Under the pieces are notes generated by a model. The model saw only the letters and a program-made list of their open reading frames with translations, did not search any database and was not told the DNA's origin. The position numbers and the translations under genes were made by a program. From assembly GCA_964196325.1 (NCBI GenBank), contig CAXMST010000051.1:1-24483 (forward strand): 24,483 nucleotides of DNA, given 5' to 3'. The DNA is from CAXMST01 sp964196325 (GTDB taxonomy: Bacteria; Actinomycetota; Thermoleophilia; Solirubrobacterales; 70-9). Shown here in pieces: positions 9,044-16,339 of the stretch (its first letter is position 1; every line of letters begins with the position of its first letter).

Positions 9044-10604
9044 AGTAGGCCCCCGACTCGGGAGGTAGGTCGCGGCCGGCGATCCCCGCGCAGGCACGCA
9101 GATCCTCGATCTGCCCCGAGAGCTCGGCCTGCGAATCCGCATCTGGGGACGGATCCGGGGCCGGGTAGAGGTTCTCGAGCTGGTACGGATCGTCCTCGAG
9201 GTCGTAGTGCTCGGCTTCGGCTGGCACGCAGTCGTTGGTCTCTTGGGCGACGGTGAAGTACTGGAGGAAGATCTGGCGGTCGGTGCGAAGGCCGCGGTAG
9301 TTGCACTCGCCGATCTCGATCAAGATCTCGCGCTCGGCCGGCCGGCTGCCCTCGCCGCCGATAAGCGACAGCAGCGACCGACCATCGAGCGTGCGGCAGT
9401 TGGCTGGGCTCTTACACGGGTCAACCCCGGCCAGCTCGAGGATCGTTGGCGCCAGATCGAGGTTGGCGGTGAGCTCGTCCACCTCGTTGACGAGCTCACC
9501 GTCACCGCGATACTCGGCGGGCACCACCATCGTCAGCGGCATCCGCAGGTTCTCCTCGTAGGGGAAGGCCTTGCCGCGATCGATCCGGTGCTCACCGAAG
9601 AAGTAGCCGTTGTCGGAGGTGAAGATGAAGATCGTGCGGTCGAGCTCACCTGCCCGCTCGATCTGGCTGTAGATCTTGCCGATCCCCCGGTCGACGCCCC
9701 GGAGGGACTCCAGCGTGCACCGGTAGCGCCGTCTGATCTGGCCCTCGGTCTCGGCGTCGAACTGCGACTTGGCCTGGATGAAGCCGGGCTTATCGGACAC
9801 GTTCGCTTCGTTGAAGCTGGGCGGTTCGGGCAGGATCCAAGCATCGAACAGGCCCTCGTCGCGGGGGGCGGGGATCGGCCCCAATCGACAGCGAGCATCC
9901 CGCCCGCTGGCCCCGTGCGGCGCGTAGTAGTCGAGCTGCATATAGAACGGCTCGGGATCCCTGACCAGCTTCCGGGTCCAGTTCACCGCCCGGTCATTGG
10001 TCACGTCGGTGAGATGGTCGGAGTCCTCGAGGCCGTAGAACTTCGACTTGCCGTTCTTGGAGGCCTTCCAGTTGTAGTAGGACTTCTTCTCGAACTGGGT
10101 GAACCAAAGATCCCATCCCGGCGCGACCTCCTCGTCGCTGCCGGTGAAGTCGGCGTAGCGGTTCAGGAACTTGCCCACGTGCGCCGTCTGGTAGCCGGCG
10201 GCCTGGAGCCAGACGGGGAGCACGTTCGTCTTGTGGCGCAGCAGTCCGTACTCGTTTTGGAGCACCCCGTTGTTGTGGCCGTACTGGCCGGTGATCGTGG
10301 TCGCGCGGGAGGGGCAGCAGAGCGGCGTAGTGACCACGTAGTTGCTGAACGTGGAGCCGTTCGGCCGCAGCAACCCGGTCACGTTCGGCATCGCCTCCGG
10401 CGTTACGGTCGCCGCGGGTTGATCGTCGGTGGTGATCAGGATCACGTTCGGCGCAGGCGGCTCGAGCGGGTCGCCGAGCGCGGCCGGTGCGGGCTCGGCA
10501 TCGAGTCCGAGCAATCCGACGGCGCCGAGCAGGAACAGCAGCAGACCGCCAACGAACAACAGGGCCGAGGGCTGATGCCTTGGGTGGCGGCTGAGGCGGA
10601 TCAT
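9036..10604 (-). CDS. Secreted or membrane-anchored S1 family sulfatase
   Basis: This type I sulfatase has 522 residues from the ATG at 10604; a GTG at 10652 would add 16. An N-terminal hydrophobic segment (about 14-35) is a signal peptide or anchor. Active-site elements are in order: TTDDQ metal ligands (Asp60/Asp61), the CCPSR sequence whose first Cys (Cys96) fits the Cys-x-Pro-x-Arg signature converted to formylglycine, HVGK (Lys145), PH near 230, and TSDNG (Asp331/Asn332) with Lys345. The enzyme should hydrolyse a sulfate ester outside the cell and needs a formylglycine-generating enzyme encoded elsewhere. It heads the cluster sulfatase, sulfatase pseudogene, kinase-cyclase. The substrate is unknown. 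The absence of nearby polysaccharide lyases or transporters gives no support for a polysaccharide-utilisation locus. Confidence 0.9.
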   Translation of the reverse strand: MIRLSRHPRHQPSALLFVGGLLLFLLGAVGLLGLDAEPAPAALGDPLEPPAPNVILITTDDQPAATVTPEAMPNVTGLLRPNGSTFSNYVVTTPLCCPSRATTITGQYGHNNGVLQNEYGLLRHKTNVLPVWLQAAGYQTAHVGKFLNRYADFTGSDEEVAPGWDLWFTQFEKKSYYNWKASKNGKSKFYGLEDSDHLTDVTNDRAVNWTRKLVRDPEPFYMQLDYYAPHGASGRDARCRLGPIPAPRDEGLFDAWILPEPPSFNEANVSDKPGFIQAKSQFDAETEGQIRRRYRCTLESLRGVDRGIGKIYSQIERAGELDRTIFIFTSDNGYFFGEHRIDRGKAFPYEENLRMPLTMVVPAEYRGDGELVNEVDELTANLDLAPTILELAGVDPCKSPANCRTLDGRSLLSLIGGEGSRPAEREILIEIGECNYRGLRTDRQIFLQYFTVAQETNDCVPAEAEHYDLEDDPYQLENLYPAPDPSPDADSQAELSGQIEDLRACAGIAGRDLPPESGAYCG

Positions 10605-10759
10605 CTGTGATGCAACAAGCACGGGAGCGCGAAGTCGCGTCGGCGACACCACAAGACACTGCGCACCGGAACGCGCTCGCCCCTCGACACCCTGCGCGAG
10701 CGAATGTTAGCGCTCACTCATGCGGTACCCAACATCTGCGGAGCTGTAGAGTCGCCGCC

Positions 10760-11218
10760 ATGTCGAAACTCACCCTCCACACCAATGCCGGACCGATCGA
10801 GCTCGAGATGCACGACGCGGATGCCCCAAAGACCGTCGAGAACTTCCGCAAGCTCGCGGCCGACGGCTTCTACGACGGGCTCAGCTTCCACCGCGTAATC
10901 AAGGACTTCATGATTCAGGGCGGCTGCCCGGAGGGCACCGGGACCGGTGGGCCCGGGTACCAGTTCGAGGATGAGTTCAACCAGCACAAGATCGTCCGCG
11001 GCGCCCTCGCGATGGCCAACGCCGGACCGAACACCAACGGCTCCCAGTTCTTCATCGTGACCACCACCGAAGCGCCCTGGCTCGACGGCAAGCACACCGT
11101 GTTCGGCACCGTCGTATCGGGGATGGAGGTCGTCGATGCGATCGAGGGCACCGCAACCGGCGCCGGAGACAGCCCGGTCGAGCCGCAGCTGATCGAGCGG
11201 GTCGAGCTCAGCGAGTGA
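10760..11218 (+). CDS. Cyclophilin-type peptidyl-prolyl isomerase
   Basis: This 152-residue compact cyclophilin catalyses cis/trans isomerisation of Xaa-Pro bonds during folding. Signature elements: FHRVIKDFMIQGG (43-55, catalytic Arg45), NGSQFFI (93-99) and WLDGKHTVFG (107-116, with the Trp of the cyclosporin-binding position). There is no signal peptide or membrane segment from the ATG at 10760, so it is cytosolic. The open frame extends upstream to 10607 but that part has no family similarity. The 155 bp between this gene and the divergent sulfatase must hold both promoters; no clear consensus is visible. The 3' end overlaps the 3' end of convergent rlmN by 11 bp. Confidence 0.93.
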   Translation: MSKLTLHTNAGPIELEMHDADAPKTVENFRKLAADGFYDGLSFHRVIKDFMIQGGCPEGTGTGGPGYQFEDEFNQHKIVRGALAMANAGPNTNGSQFFIVTTTEAPWLDGKHTVFGTVVSGMEVVDAIEGTATGAGDSPVEPQLIERVELSE

Positions 11219-12191
11219 CCGCGAGCTGGCCGCAGGCCGCCGCGATATCCCGGCCGCGGGTGAGGCGCACGGTGGTCGGGATGCCCCGCTCCCGTAGGAC
11301 GCCGCGGAACTCGTCGATCGCCTCCGGCCCCGAGCCGGCGAACGACCCCGGCGTCGGGTTATAGGGGATCAGGTTGACCTTCCAGGCCTCGCGCGGACCC
11401 AAGGCCTCCGCCAGTGCCAACGCCTGGTCGGGCGCGTCGTTGACCCCGGCGAGCATCAGGTATTCCACGTAGACCCGCTTTCGGCGCGCCTCGCGCCAGC
11501 GTAGGCAGGCGGCCAGGACATCTCGCAACGGGTAGCGATCGTTGACCGGCATCAGCTCGCTGCGCACGTCCTCCTCGGCCGAGTGCACCGAGAGCGCCAA
11601 GCGGATCCGTGGACCTTCGGTGCAGAGCCGCTCGATCCCCGGGATCCAGCCGACCGTCGAGACCGTCGTGTGCGAGGTCGCGATCCCGATCTCGGGCAGG
11701 CGCTCGGCAGCCTCGAGGACTGCGTCGACGTTCATCAAGGGCTCGCCCATACCCATGAAAACGAGGTGGTTGACCGGCTCGGAGCGCCGGAAGTGGAGCA
11801 CCTGATCGAGGATCTCGCCGCTGCTCAGATTGCGCGCGAACTCCATGCGCCCGGTCGCGCAGAAGCTGCAGGTCAGCGGGCAGCCCGACTGGGACGAGAC
11901 GCAGACCGAGCGGCGCCCGTCCCGATATCGCATCAGCACCGCCTCCAGGGGACGGCCGTCGAGGGTGTGGAAGAGAACTTTCTCGGTGCCGTCAGAGGAG
12001 CGGGCTGAGTCCGCGACGTTGATCGTGCTCAGCGGTACCTCGAGCCGGAGTCGGTCGCGCAGGCCCTTGGGCAGGTTGGTCATCTGGCCGTAGGACCGAG
12101 CCCCGCCCGCCGCCCACTCCCAGACCTGGCTTGCGCGGAAGCTCGGCTCCCCCGCATCGGCAAGGGTTCGCTGCAGCAGTTCGAGATCCAT
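11208..12191 (-). CDS. rlmN: 23S rRNA/tRNA adenine-C2 methyltransferase RlmN
   Basis: RlmN is a radical-SAM enzyme that methylates C2 of A2503 in 23S rRNA and A37 in some tRNAs. The 327-residue product has the 4Fe-4S motif CPLTCSFC (Cys104, Cys108, Cys111), the GMGEP SAM motif, and the C-terminal Cys320 in the AACGQL segment, which forms the methyl-protein/thiyl relay together with a Cys in the central domain. The QSGC context before the cluster and the TRGRDIAAACGQL tail separate RlmN from other radical-SAM methylases. Cfr is a less likely alternative in this setting. The start is taken as the ATG at 12191; the frame is open for 35 more codons upstream but those overlap the preceding gene. 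It is the last gene of a four-gene minus-strand operon, 40 bp after the kinase gene. Confidence 0.93.
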   Translation of the reverse strand: MDLELLQRTLADAGEPSFRASQVWEWAAGGARSYGQMTNLPKGLRDRLRLEVPLSTINVADSARSSDGTEKVLFHTLDGRPLEAVLMRYRDGRRSVCVSSQSGCPLTCSFCATGRMEFARNLSSGEILDQVLHFRRSEPVNHLVFMGMGEPLMNVDAVLEAAERLPEIGIATSHTTVSTVGWIPGIERLCTEGPRIRLALSVHSAEEDVRSELMPVNDRYPLRDVLAACLRWREARRKRVYVEYLMLAGVNDAPDQALALAEALGPREAWKVNLIPYNPTPGSFAGSGPEAIDEFRGVLRERGIPTTVRLTRGRDIAAACGQLAVTR

Positions 12192-12231
12192 GAGCGAAGT
12201 GTGCCAGCAGGGCGGCCGCTGAGAACCTGGC

Positions 12232-13104
12232 TCAGAGATAGGAGCGAGCGGCGCGCTCGGCCTGCCCCCCGTAGCCGCCCCCGAAGAGGACCGCATGGAC
12301 CAGCAGCGGCTGGAGTTGCCAAAGGGCCAGGCGCTCGCGATAGCCGGGGCTCAGCGGTGCGACCTCTGAATAGGCATCAAAGACGCGCTCGGGCGGCGAG
12401 CCGAACAACCGCAGCATCGCCAGCTCCAGCTCGCGGTGCCCGCCGTGAGCGACGGGATCGATCAGCCAAGCGTTCCCGTCGGCAGCGGCGTGCAGGTTGC
12501 CGAGCCAGAGGTCTCCATGCAAGCGCGCCGGAGCCTCCGGCGGTCCGGCCAGCTCCTCGATCCGCTCGCATACCGACTCGATCGCCGCGAGCCCGGCGGC
12601 GCTCAGTGCCCCTCGCCGGCTGGCCCGGCGCGCCAGCGGCAACAGCCGCTGCCGCGCATAGAACTCGGGCCAGTCGGCGGCCGGGCGGGATTCGATCCGA
12701 AGCTCGCCAATTCGTTGCGTGCTCCCCGGACCGGGATGCCACCCAGGAGCCGGCGCGCCGAGCGCATGCAGCCCGGCCAAGTCGCGCCCGAACCGCTCCG
12801 CGCCCTCGGGGCTCAGCACCCCGGGCTCGACCCACTCCAGCGCGAGGTAGGGGGGCTCGGCGCCGACGGCGAGTACCTCAGGCACGCGAACGGCGCCCTG
12901 CGTCAGCCAACGGAGGCCGGCCGCCTCAGCTTCGTACTCCTCGGGCTCAGCCGCCGGTCGCGTCTTGACGAACACACGGCGCTCATTCGGGAGCAGCGCC
13001 AGGTAGGCCTCGTTGATCGATCCGCCGCCGAGCCCCCGCAGCGTCTCGACGCGCTCATCGAGGCCGCGGGCGAGCGCCTCCCCGAGCGCGCCCAGCTCGG
13101 TCAG
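12232..13104 (-). CDS. Fructosamine/ribulosamine 3-kinase family protein (probable CTG start)
   Basis: This family phosphorylates ketoamines (Amadori products) on proteins or small molecules so that they fall off, reversing glycation. From a CTG at 13102-13104 the protein is 290 residues, the family length. It has LGGGSINEAY (25-34, nucleotide loop), VFVK with Lys47, EWVEPG, HGDLWLGN (196-203, catalytic Asp198), LIDP (Asp216) and an ending in LFGGGYGGQAE. The only ATG/GTG/TTG in frame is the GTG at 12973-12975, which would remove the nucleotide loop. An in-frame TGA lies upstream at 13126-13128. The CTG overlaps the TGA stop of the preceding SRPBCC gene by four bases (CTGA), the geometry of coupled translation. 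Activity on ribulosamines or erythrulosamines, as for many bacterial members, is more likely than on fructosamine. Confidence 0.88.
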   Translation of the reverse strand: MTELGALGEALARGLDERVETLRGLGGGSINEAYLALLPNERRVFVKTRPAAEPEEYEAEAAGLRWLTQGAVRVPEVLAVGAEPPYLALEWVEPGVLSPEGAERFGRDLAGLHALGAPAPGWHPGPGSTQRIGELRIESRPAADWPEFYARQRLLPLARRASRRGALSAAGLAAIESVCERIEELAGPPEAPARLHGDLWLGNLHAAADGNAWLIDPVAHGGHRELELAMLRLFGSPPERVFDAYSEVAPLSPGYRERLALWQLQPLLVHAVLFGGGYGGQAERAARSYL

Positions 13105-13535
13105 CCGGCGGCCCGCTTCTCGGCCTCACCGGCGATCCCCGCGGCGGTGTCGCCTACGAGCTTGCGCACCAGCGCCGGCCCGAGCGGGCCGAAGAGCTTT
13201 GGTGGGCTGGTCTCCACTACGTAACCCATCCGTGTGCCGCCGGCCACGGGCGAGAGCTCAACGGTGCCGACATGCGGCTTCAGGGGAGCACCGGAGAGCA
13301 TCGTGTAGACGAGACGATGCGGCGCCTCGAAGGCGACAACCTCCTCGCGAACCGGCGGCCCTACAAGGTGCAGCACCCGGATCGCCCCGAGCCCGTTGGG
13401 AGCGGGGTCACCCTCGCGCTCAAGCTCGACCTTTCGGAAGTTCGTGTACTCCACCATCCCGCGATGATCGGCGACCACCTCCCAGACGACTTCGAGCGGG
13501 GCAGCGACAGTGCGTGATACATCGATCGTTGGCAT
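13101..13535 (-). CDS. SRPBCC (START-like) family protein
   Basis: This 144-residue protein has the polyketide-cyclase/dehydrase-like pattern: an N-terminal strand with SRTVAAPLEVVWEVV (the typical 'aP.e.VW..v.D' opening), a central GAIRVLHL, REEVVAFEAPHRLVYTM, and VGTVELSPVAGGTRMGYVVE, closing with a C-terminal helix. These folds bind hydrophobic ligands, and the ligand is not predictable here. The ATG at 13535 is preferred; an ATG at 13547 would add four residues (MIGR). It sits between the phosphatase gene (14-26 bp upstream) and the kinase gene (4-bp overlap), so it is in the middle of the operon. There is no signal peptide or membrane segment. Confidence 0.82.
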   Translation of the reverse strand: MPTIDVSRTVAAPLEVVWEVVADHRGMVEYTNFRKVELEREGDPAPNGLGAIRVLHLVGPPVREEVVAFEAPHRLVYTMLSGAPLKPHVGTVELSPVAGGTRMGYVVETSPPKLFGPLGPALVRKLVGDTAAGIAGEAEKRAAG

Positions 13536-13561
13536 CCGCCCGATCATATATCGGCAGTGGG

Positions 13562-14047
13562 CTAGATCGAGGTGATCCGGGCGAGCAGCCCCCGGCAGGC
13601 GGCCTCGAGCTGATCGAGGACGTGCTCGAATCCGTGCTCGCCGTAGTAGGGGTCGGGCACCTCCAACTCGTCCGCCGCGAGCGCATCTGCGTCGTACTCC
13701 CGGAGCAGACCGATCCGCGCCCGCTGGGCGGAATCGGAGGCCATCGCTCTGAGCTCGGCGAGGTTGTCGCGGTCCATCGCCAAGACGTAGTCGAAGCGCT
13801 CCAGATCGGCCGGCTCGACCCGCTGGGCGGTGCCCGTCAGCGTGATCCCGCGTTGCGCGGCGGCCTCGACTGCGCGCCCATCCGGCGCTTGGCCCAGGTG
13901 CCAACTGCCGGTGCCGCAGCTCTCGATCTCGACCTCGTCCCCGAGGCCGGCGTCGGCCACGAGCGCGCGCATTACCGCCTCCGCGGTCGGCGAGCGACAG
14001 ATGTTGCCAAGGCAGACGAAAAGGATGCGAACGCGCGGCTCGGGCAC
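13562..14047 (-). CDS. Low-molecular-weight protein tyrosine phosphatase
   Basis: This is a 161-residue LMW-PTP. The active-site loop CLGNICRSP near the N-terminus carries the nucleophile Cys12 and Arg18 (Cys-x5-Arg), and the general acid Asp132 sits in the conserved PDPYYG. The start is the GTG at 14047. It leads a minus-strand operon with the SRPBCC protein, a fructosamine-kinase-family protein and RlmN. In humans the LMW-PTP-A isoform dephosphorylates protein-bound ribulosamine 5-phosphate, and bacterial ketoamine-kinase genes are known beside LMW-PTP genes, so a role in preparing substrate for the kinase is plausible. A role in tyrosine-phosphate signalling or in polysaccharide regulation cannot be excluded, but no tyrosine kinase gene is present nearby. 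Confidence 0.92.
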   Translation of the reverse strand: MPEPRVRILFVCLGNICRSPTAEAVMRALVADAGLGDEVEIESCGTGSWHLGQAPDGRAVEAAAQRGITLTGTAQRVEPADLERFDYVLAMDRDNLAELRAMASDSAQRARIGLLREYDADALAADELEVPDPYYGEHGFEHVLDQLEAACRGLLARITSI

Positions 14048-14157
14048 TAGGGCTGGATCCTAGGAGGCACGGGCGCGCTCGTGGGCGCCCGCTTGCGGGT
14101 GGCCCGCTCCGGCTACGTCGCAGCGCCACCGTACCTAGCCTCGCTCCAGGTAAGGAA

Positions 14158-15249
14158 ATGCAGCCAGTCGGCAGGAACGCGACCATCTTAACGCTGATCT
14201 CCGTGATCGCCCTAGCCGTGGCAGGTGCCATGGCGGCGTCGGCCTGGTCGAAGCCGCTGGCACCGAGCGACGGCAGGATCTTTGCCGGGGTCAGCGACAC
14301 GGGGTCGAAGAGCGACTACTTCGACTTCATTGCGGCGGTCGGCCGCCATGTGCCGGTGCTGCAGGCATTCGAACCCTGGGGTGGGCCGCTGAAGGAGGCC
14401 AAGCAGCGCTGGAAGCGGACCGATACCCGTGGCATGCTCAGCCTCTCGACCTCGCCCTGCTACGAGTGCGCCGAGGTCTTGAGTCCGCGGGCAATCGCCA
14501 AGGGCCGCGGCGACAACTACCTGCTTCGCCTGAACCGCTTCCTGGTCGATTGGAAGCGGCCAACGTACGTGCGTCTGCTGCCGGAGATGAACGGACACTG
14601 GAACCCGTATGCGGCCTTCAGCGCCGACGGATCCAGCCGCGACGCGGCGCACCGGACCAAGCAGTTCCGCCGTGCCTGGCGTCGGATCGTGATCATCGTT
14701 CGGGGCGGCAGCCGCAACAAGATCAACGATCGGCTGACCGCGATGGGCCTGCCGAAGATCAAGCGCGGCGGTGCGGTGCCCAAGCAGCTACAGCGACCGC
14801 GGGTCGCCTTCCTCTGGGTGCCGCAGACCCACGGCTCACCTCAGATCAAGAAGAACCGTCCCGGCGCGTATTGGCCCGGGAGCCGCTACGTCGACTGGGT
14901 CGGCGCCGACATCTATGGCAAGTTCCCCAACTTCGAGGGCCTCGATCGCTTCTACCGCTCGCGCCCAAGGTTCCCGTTCATGATCGGGGAGTGGTCGCCC
15001 TGGGACAGCGACAACCCGGGCTTCGTGGATGCCTTGCACGAATGGGCCGAGTCGCACAGGCGGGTCAAGATGCTCGTCTACTACCAGGGTTTCGGCGACG
15101 ACAACCCGTTCATGATCCATCGCTACCCGAGCTCGGCCACGGCACTCGCGGGACAGCTCGACAACGGTCGCTATCAACGCTACGCGCCGCAGTCCCGCCG
15201 TGCCGGGGATCCTGATCGCGACAGCGGCGGGATCAGCCCAAACGGCTGA
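14158..15249 (+). CDS. Secreted glycoside hydrolase, GH26-like (beta-mannanase type)
   Basis: This 363-residue protein has an N-terminal signal peptide or anchor (hydrophobic residues 10-28). It has the GH26-like clan A pattern: FAGVSDTG at the first strand, YVRLLPEMNGHW with a likely acid/base Glu143, VDWVGADIYG, and FMIGEWSPWD with a likely nucleophile Glu278. An N-terminal pair, Cys101 and Cys104, could form a disulfide. Beta-mannan or a related beta-linked glycan is the expected substrate, but such single-domain actinobacterial proteins are poorly characterised. The ATG at 14158 follows AAGGA with an unusually short spacer. It is divergent from the phosphatase operon and convergent with the MBL gene, and no carbohydrate transporter or regulator is adjacent. 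Confidence 0.72.
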   Translation: MQPVGRNATILTLISVIALAVAGAMAASAWSKPLAPSDGRIFAGVSDTGSKSDYFDFIAAVGRHVPVLQAFEPWGGPLKEAKQRWKRTDTRGMLSLSTSPCYECAEVLSPRAIAKGRGDNYLLRLNRFLVDWKRPTYVRLLPEMNGHWNPYAAFSADGSSRDAAHRTKQFRRAWRRIVIIVRGGSRNKINDRLTAMGLPKIKRGGAVPKQLQRPRVAFLWVPQTHGSPQIKKNRPGAYWPGSRYVDWVGADIYGKFPNFEGLDRFYRSRPRFPFMIGEWSPWDSDNPGFVDALHEWAESHRRVKMLVYYQGFGDDNPFMIHRYPSSATALAGQLDNGRYQRYAPQSRRAGDPDRDSGGISPNG

Positions 15250-15295
15250 GCAGGCCCATCGTGCGGCCCAGGAACCTGCCCTAGAAGCACCTGCC

Positions 15296-16303
15296 CTAGG
15301 CGGCCAGCTCCCAGACGGTGGTCTGATCCTCAACGAGCGGCGCTGCGGCGCCCGCCAGGCGCATGTGATCGAGATACGAGAGCGCCAGCTGCAGGCCCCA
15401 GCCCGCGGTCGCCGGGCTGTAGAAGTCACCAAGCAACTCCGGGACCGTGTCGAAGGCAGGCTTGGGGCCCTGGCGCAGCGAGTCCCGGACGCGCCCGAGC
15501 TGCTCGGCGACCAGCTCTCGATTCGCCTCGATCTTCGCCCCTACGCTGCGGAACGGGCGACCGTGCCCAGGCAGGCAGAGACCGGTCTGCAGGCCCTCGA
15601 CCCGATCCAGCGAGGCGAGGAACTCTGCGACGGGATCAGCGCTGTGCCCCTGATCGAAGAACAGCGACACGCGTCCCATCAGGTGGTCACCCGAGACCAT
15701 CAAGCCGCGCTCGGGTTGGTGGAAGACGACGTGCGAGGGAGCATGCCCCGGTGTCTCATGGACCTGCCAAGCGCCGATGTCCGTCTCGATCTCAAGCCCA
15801 GCCAGCAGCTCGCGGTCGGGCTCGACGATCCGATCGACAACCGGCGGCTCCCCGCGCCGCGCCTCGTAGCGCTCCAGCGCCTCGGCGCTGACCCCACTCA
15901 GGCGGGCGACCTCGATGCGCCGCTCCCAGGCGAGGTCAGGGTCCTCGACGGCCGTGCGGATGTGCTCCCAGGCCGGGTGGATCCAGAGCTCACAGCCGCT
16001 CCCGTCAACCACGGTCCCAGCGGCCCCGTAGTGGTCGCCGTGAGCGTGGGTACAGACGAGGAGCCGAACGTCCTGCAGCGAAAAGCCGGCCTGGCGTAGG
16101 CCGAGCTCGAGCTGCCCGGCGCCCCCCGGGCCACCGATGCCCGTGTCGAACAGCACCACACCGTCGCAGGCCTCGATCGCCCAGGCGTTGACGTGCGGGA
16201 CCCCCGGCCACGGACAGGGAAGTCGCAGGCGCCAGATTCCTGGCAGCACTCTGTCAGTCCGAGCAAGCTCCGGTGGGGGTCTCCTCTTGGGGCTCTCACT
16301 CAC
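15296..16303 (-). CDS. MBL-fold metallo-hydrolase with C-terminal helical domain
   Basis: This 335-residue protein begins at a GTG (16303). The ligands form a full set: His86, His88, Asp90 and His91 (THAHGDH), His187 (ETPGHAPSH), Asp206 (VSGDHLMG) and His247 (LPGHGRP). Between ligand groups lies a helical insertion (about 115-165), and after residue 255 a C-terminal helical region including a KIEANRELV segment, as in LACTB2-like or beta-lactamase-like hydrolases with a winged-helix tail. It lies 36 bp downstream of the desaturase on the same strand, so the two may be co-transcribed. A thioesterase or lactonase activity related to lipid metabolism is possible but is inference only. Confidence 0.85.
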   Translation of the reverse strand: MSESPKRRPPPELARTDRVLPGIWRLRLPCPWPGVPHVNAWAIEACDGVVLFDTGIGGPGGAGQLELGLRQAGFSLQDVRLLVCTHAHGDHYGAAGTVVDGSGCELWIHPAWEHIRTAVEDPDLAWERRIEVARLSGVSAEALERYEARRGEPPVVDRIVEPDRELLAGLEIETDIGAWQVHETPGHAPSHVVFHQPERGLMVSGDHLMGRVSLFFDQGHSADPVAEFLASLDRVEGLQTGLCLPGHGRPFRSVGAKIEANRELVAEQLGRVRDSLRQGPKPAFDTVPELLGDFYSPATAGWGLQLALSYLDHMRLAGAAAPLVEDQTTVWELAA

Positions 16304-16339
16304 GCCGGGATCGTCCCAGGCCAGTCCGGGCGATGCCGC

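Noticed and set aside
7271..10610. Plus-strand open frames of 573 and 467 codons opposite the sulfatases
   Set aside because: They are low-complexity antisense frames; both are explained by strong third-position GC bias in the sulfatase genes.
14048..14157. Possible riboswitch or ncRNA in the divergent gap
   Set aside because: Only short GC-rich hairpins such as CGGGCGC/GCGCCCG are present, and no recognised class could be matched.
13536..14300. A 399-residue version of the SRPBCC gene starting at 14300
   Set aside because: The extra N-terminal part is out of frame with, and antisense or overlapping to, the phosphatase and glycosidase genes; the SRPBCC fold begins after 13535.
15271..15293. 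Two copies of ACCTGCCCTAG between convergent genes
   Set aside because: Two short adjacent copies with no extension; this may be a small local duplication with no evident function.
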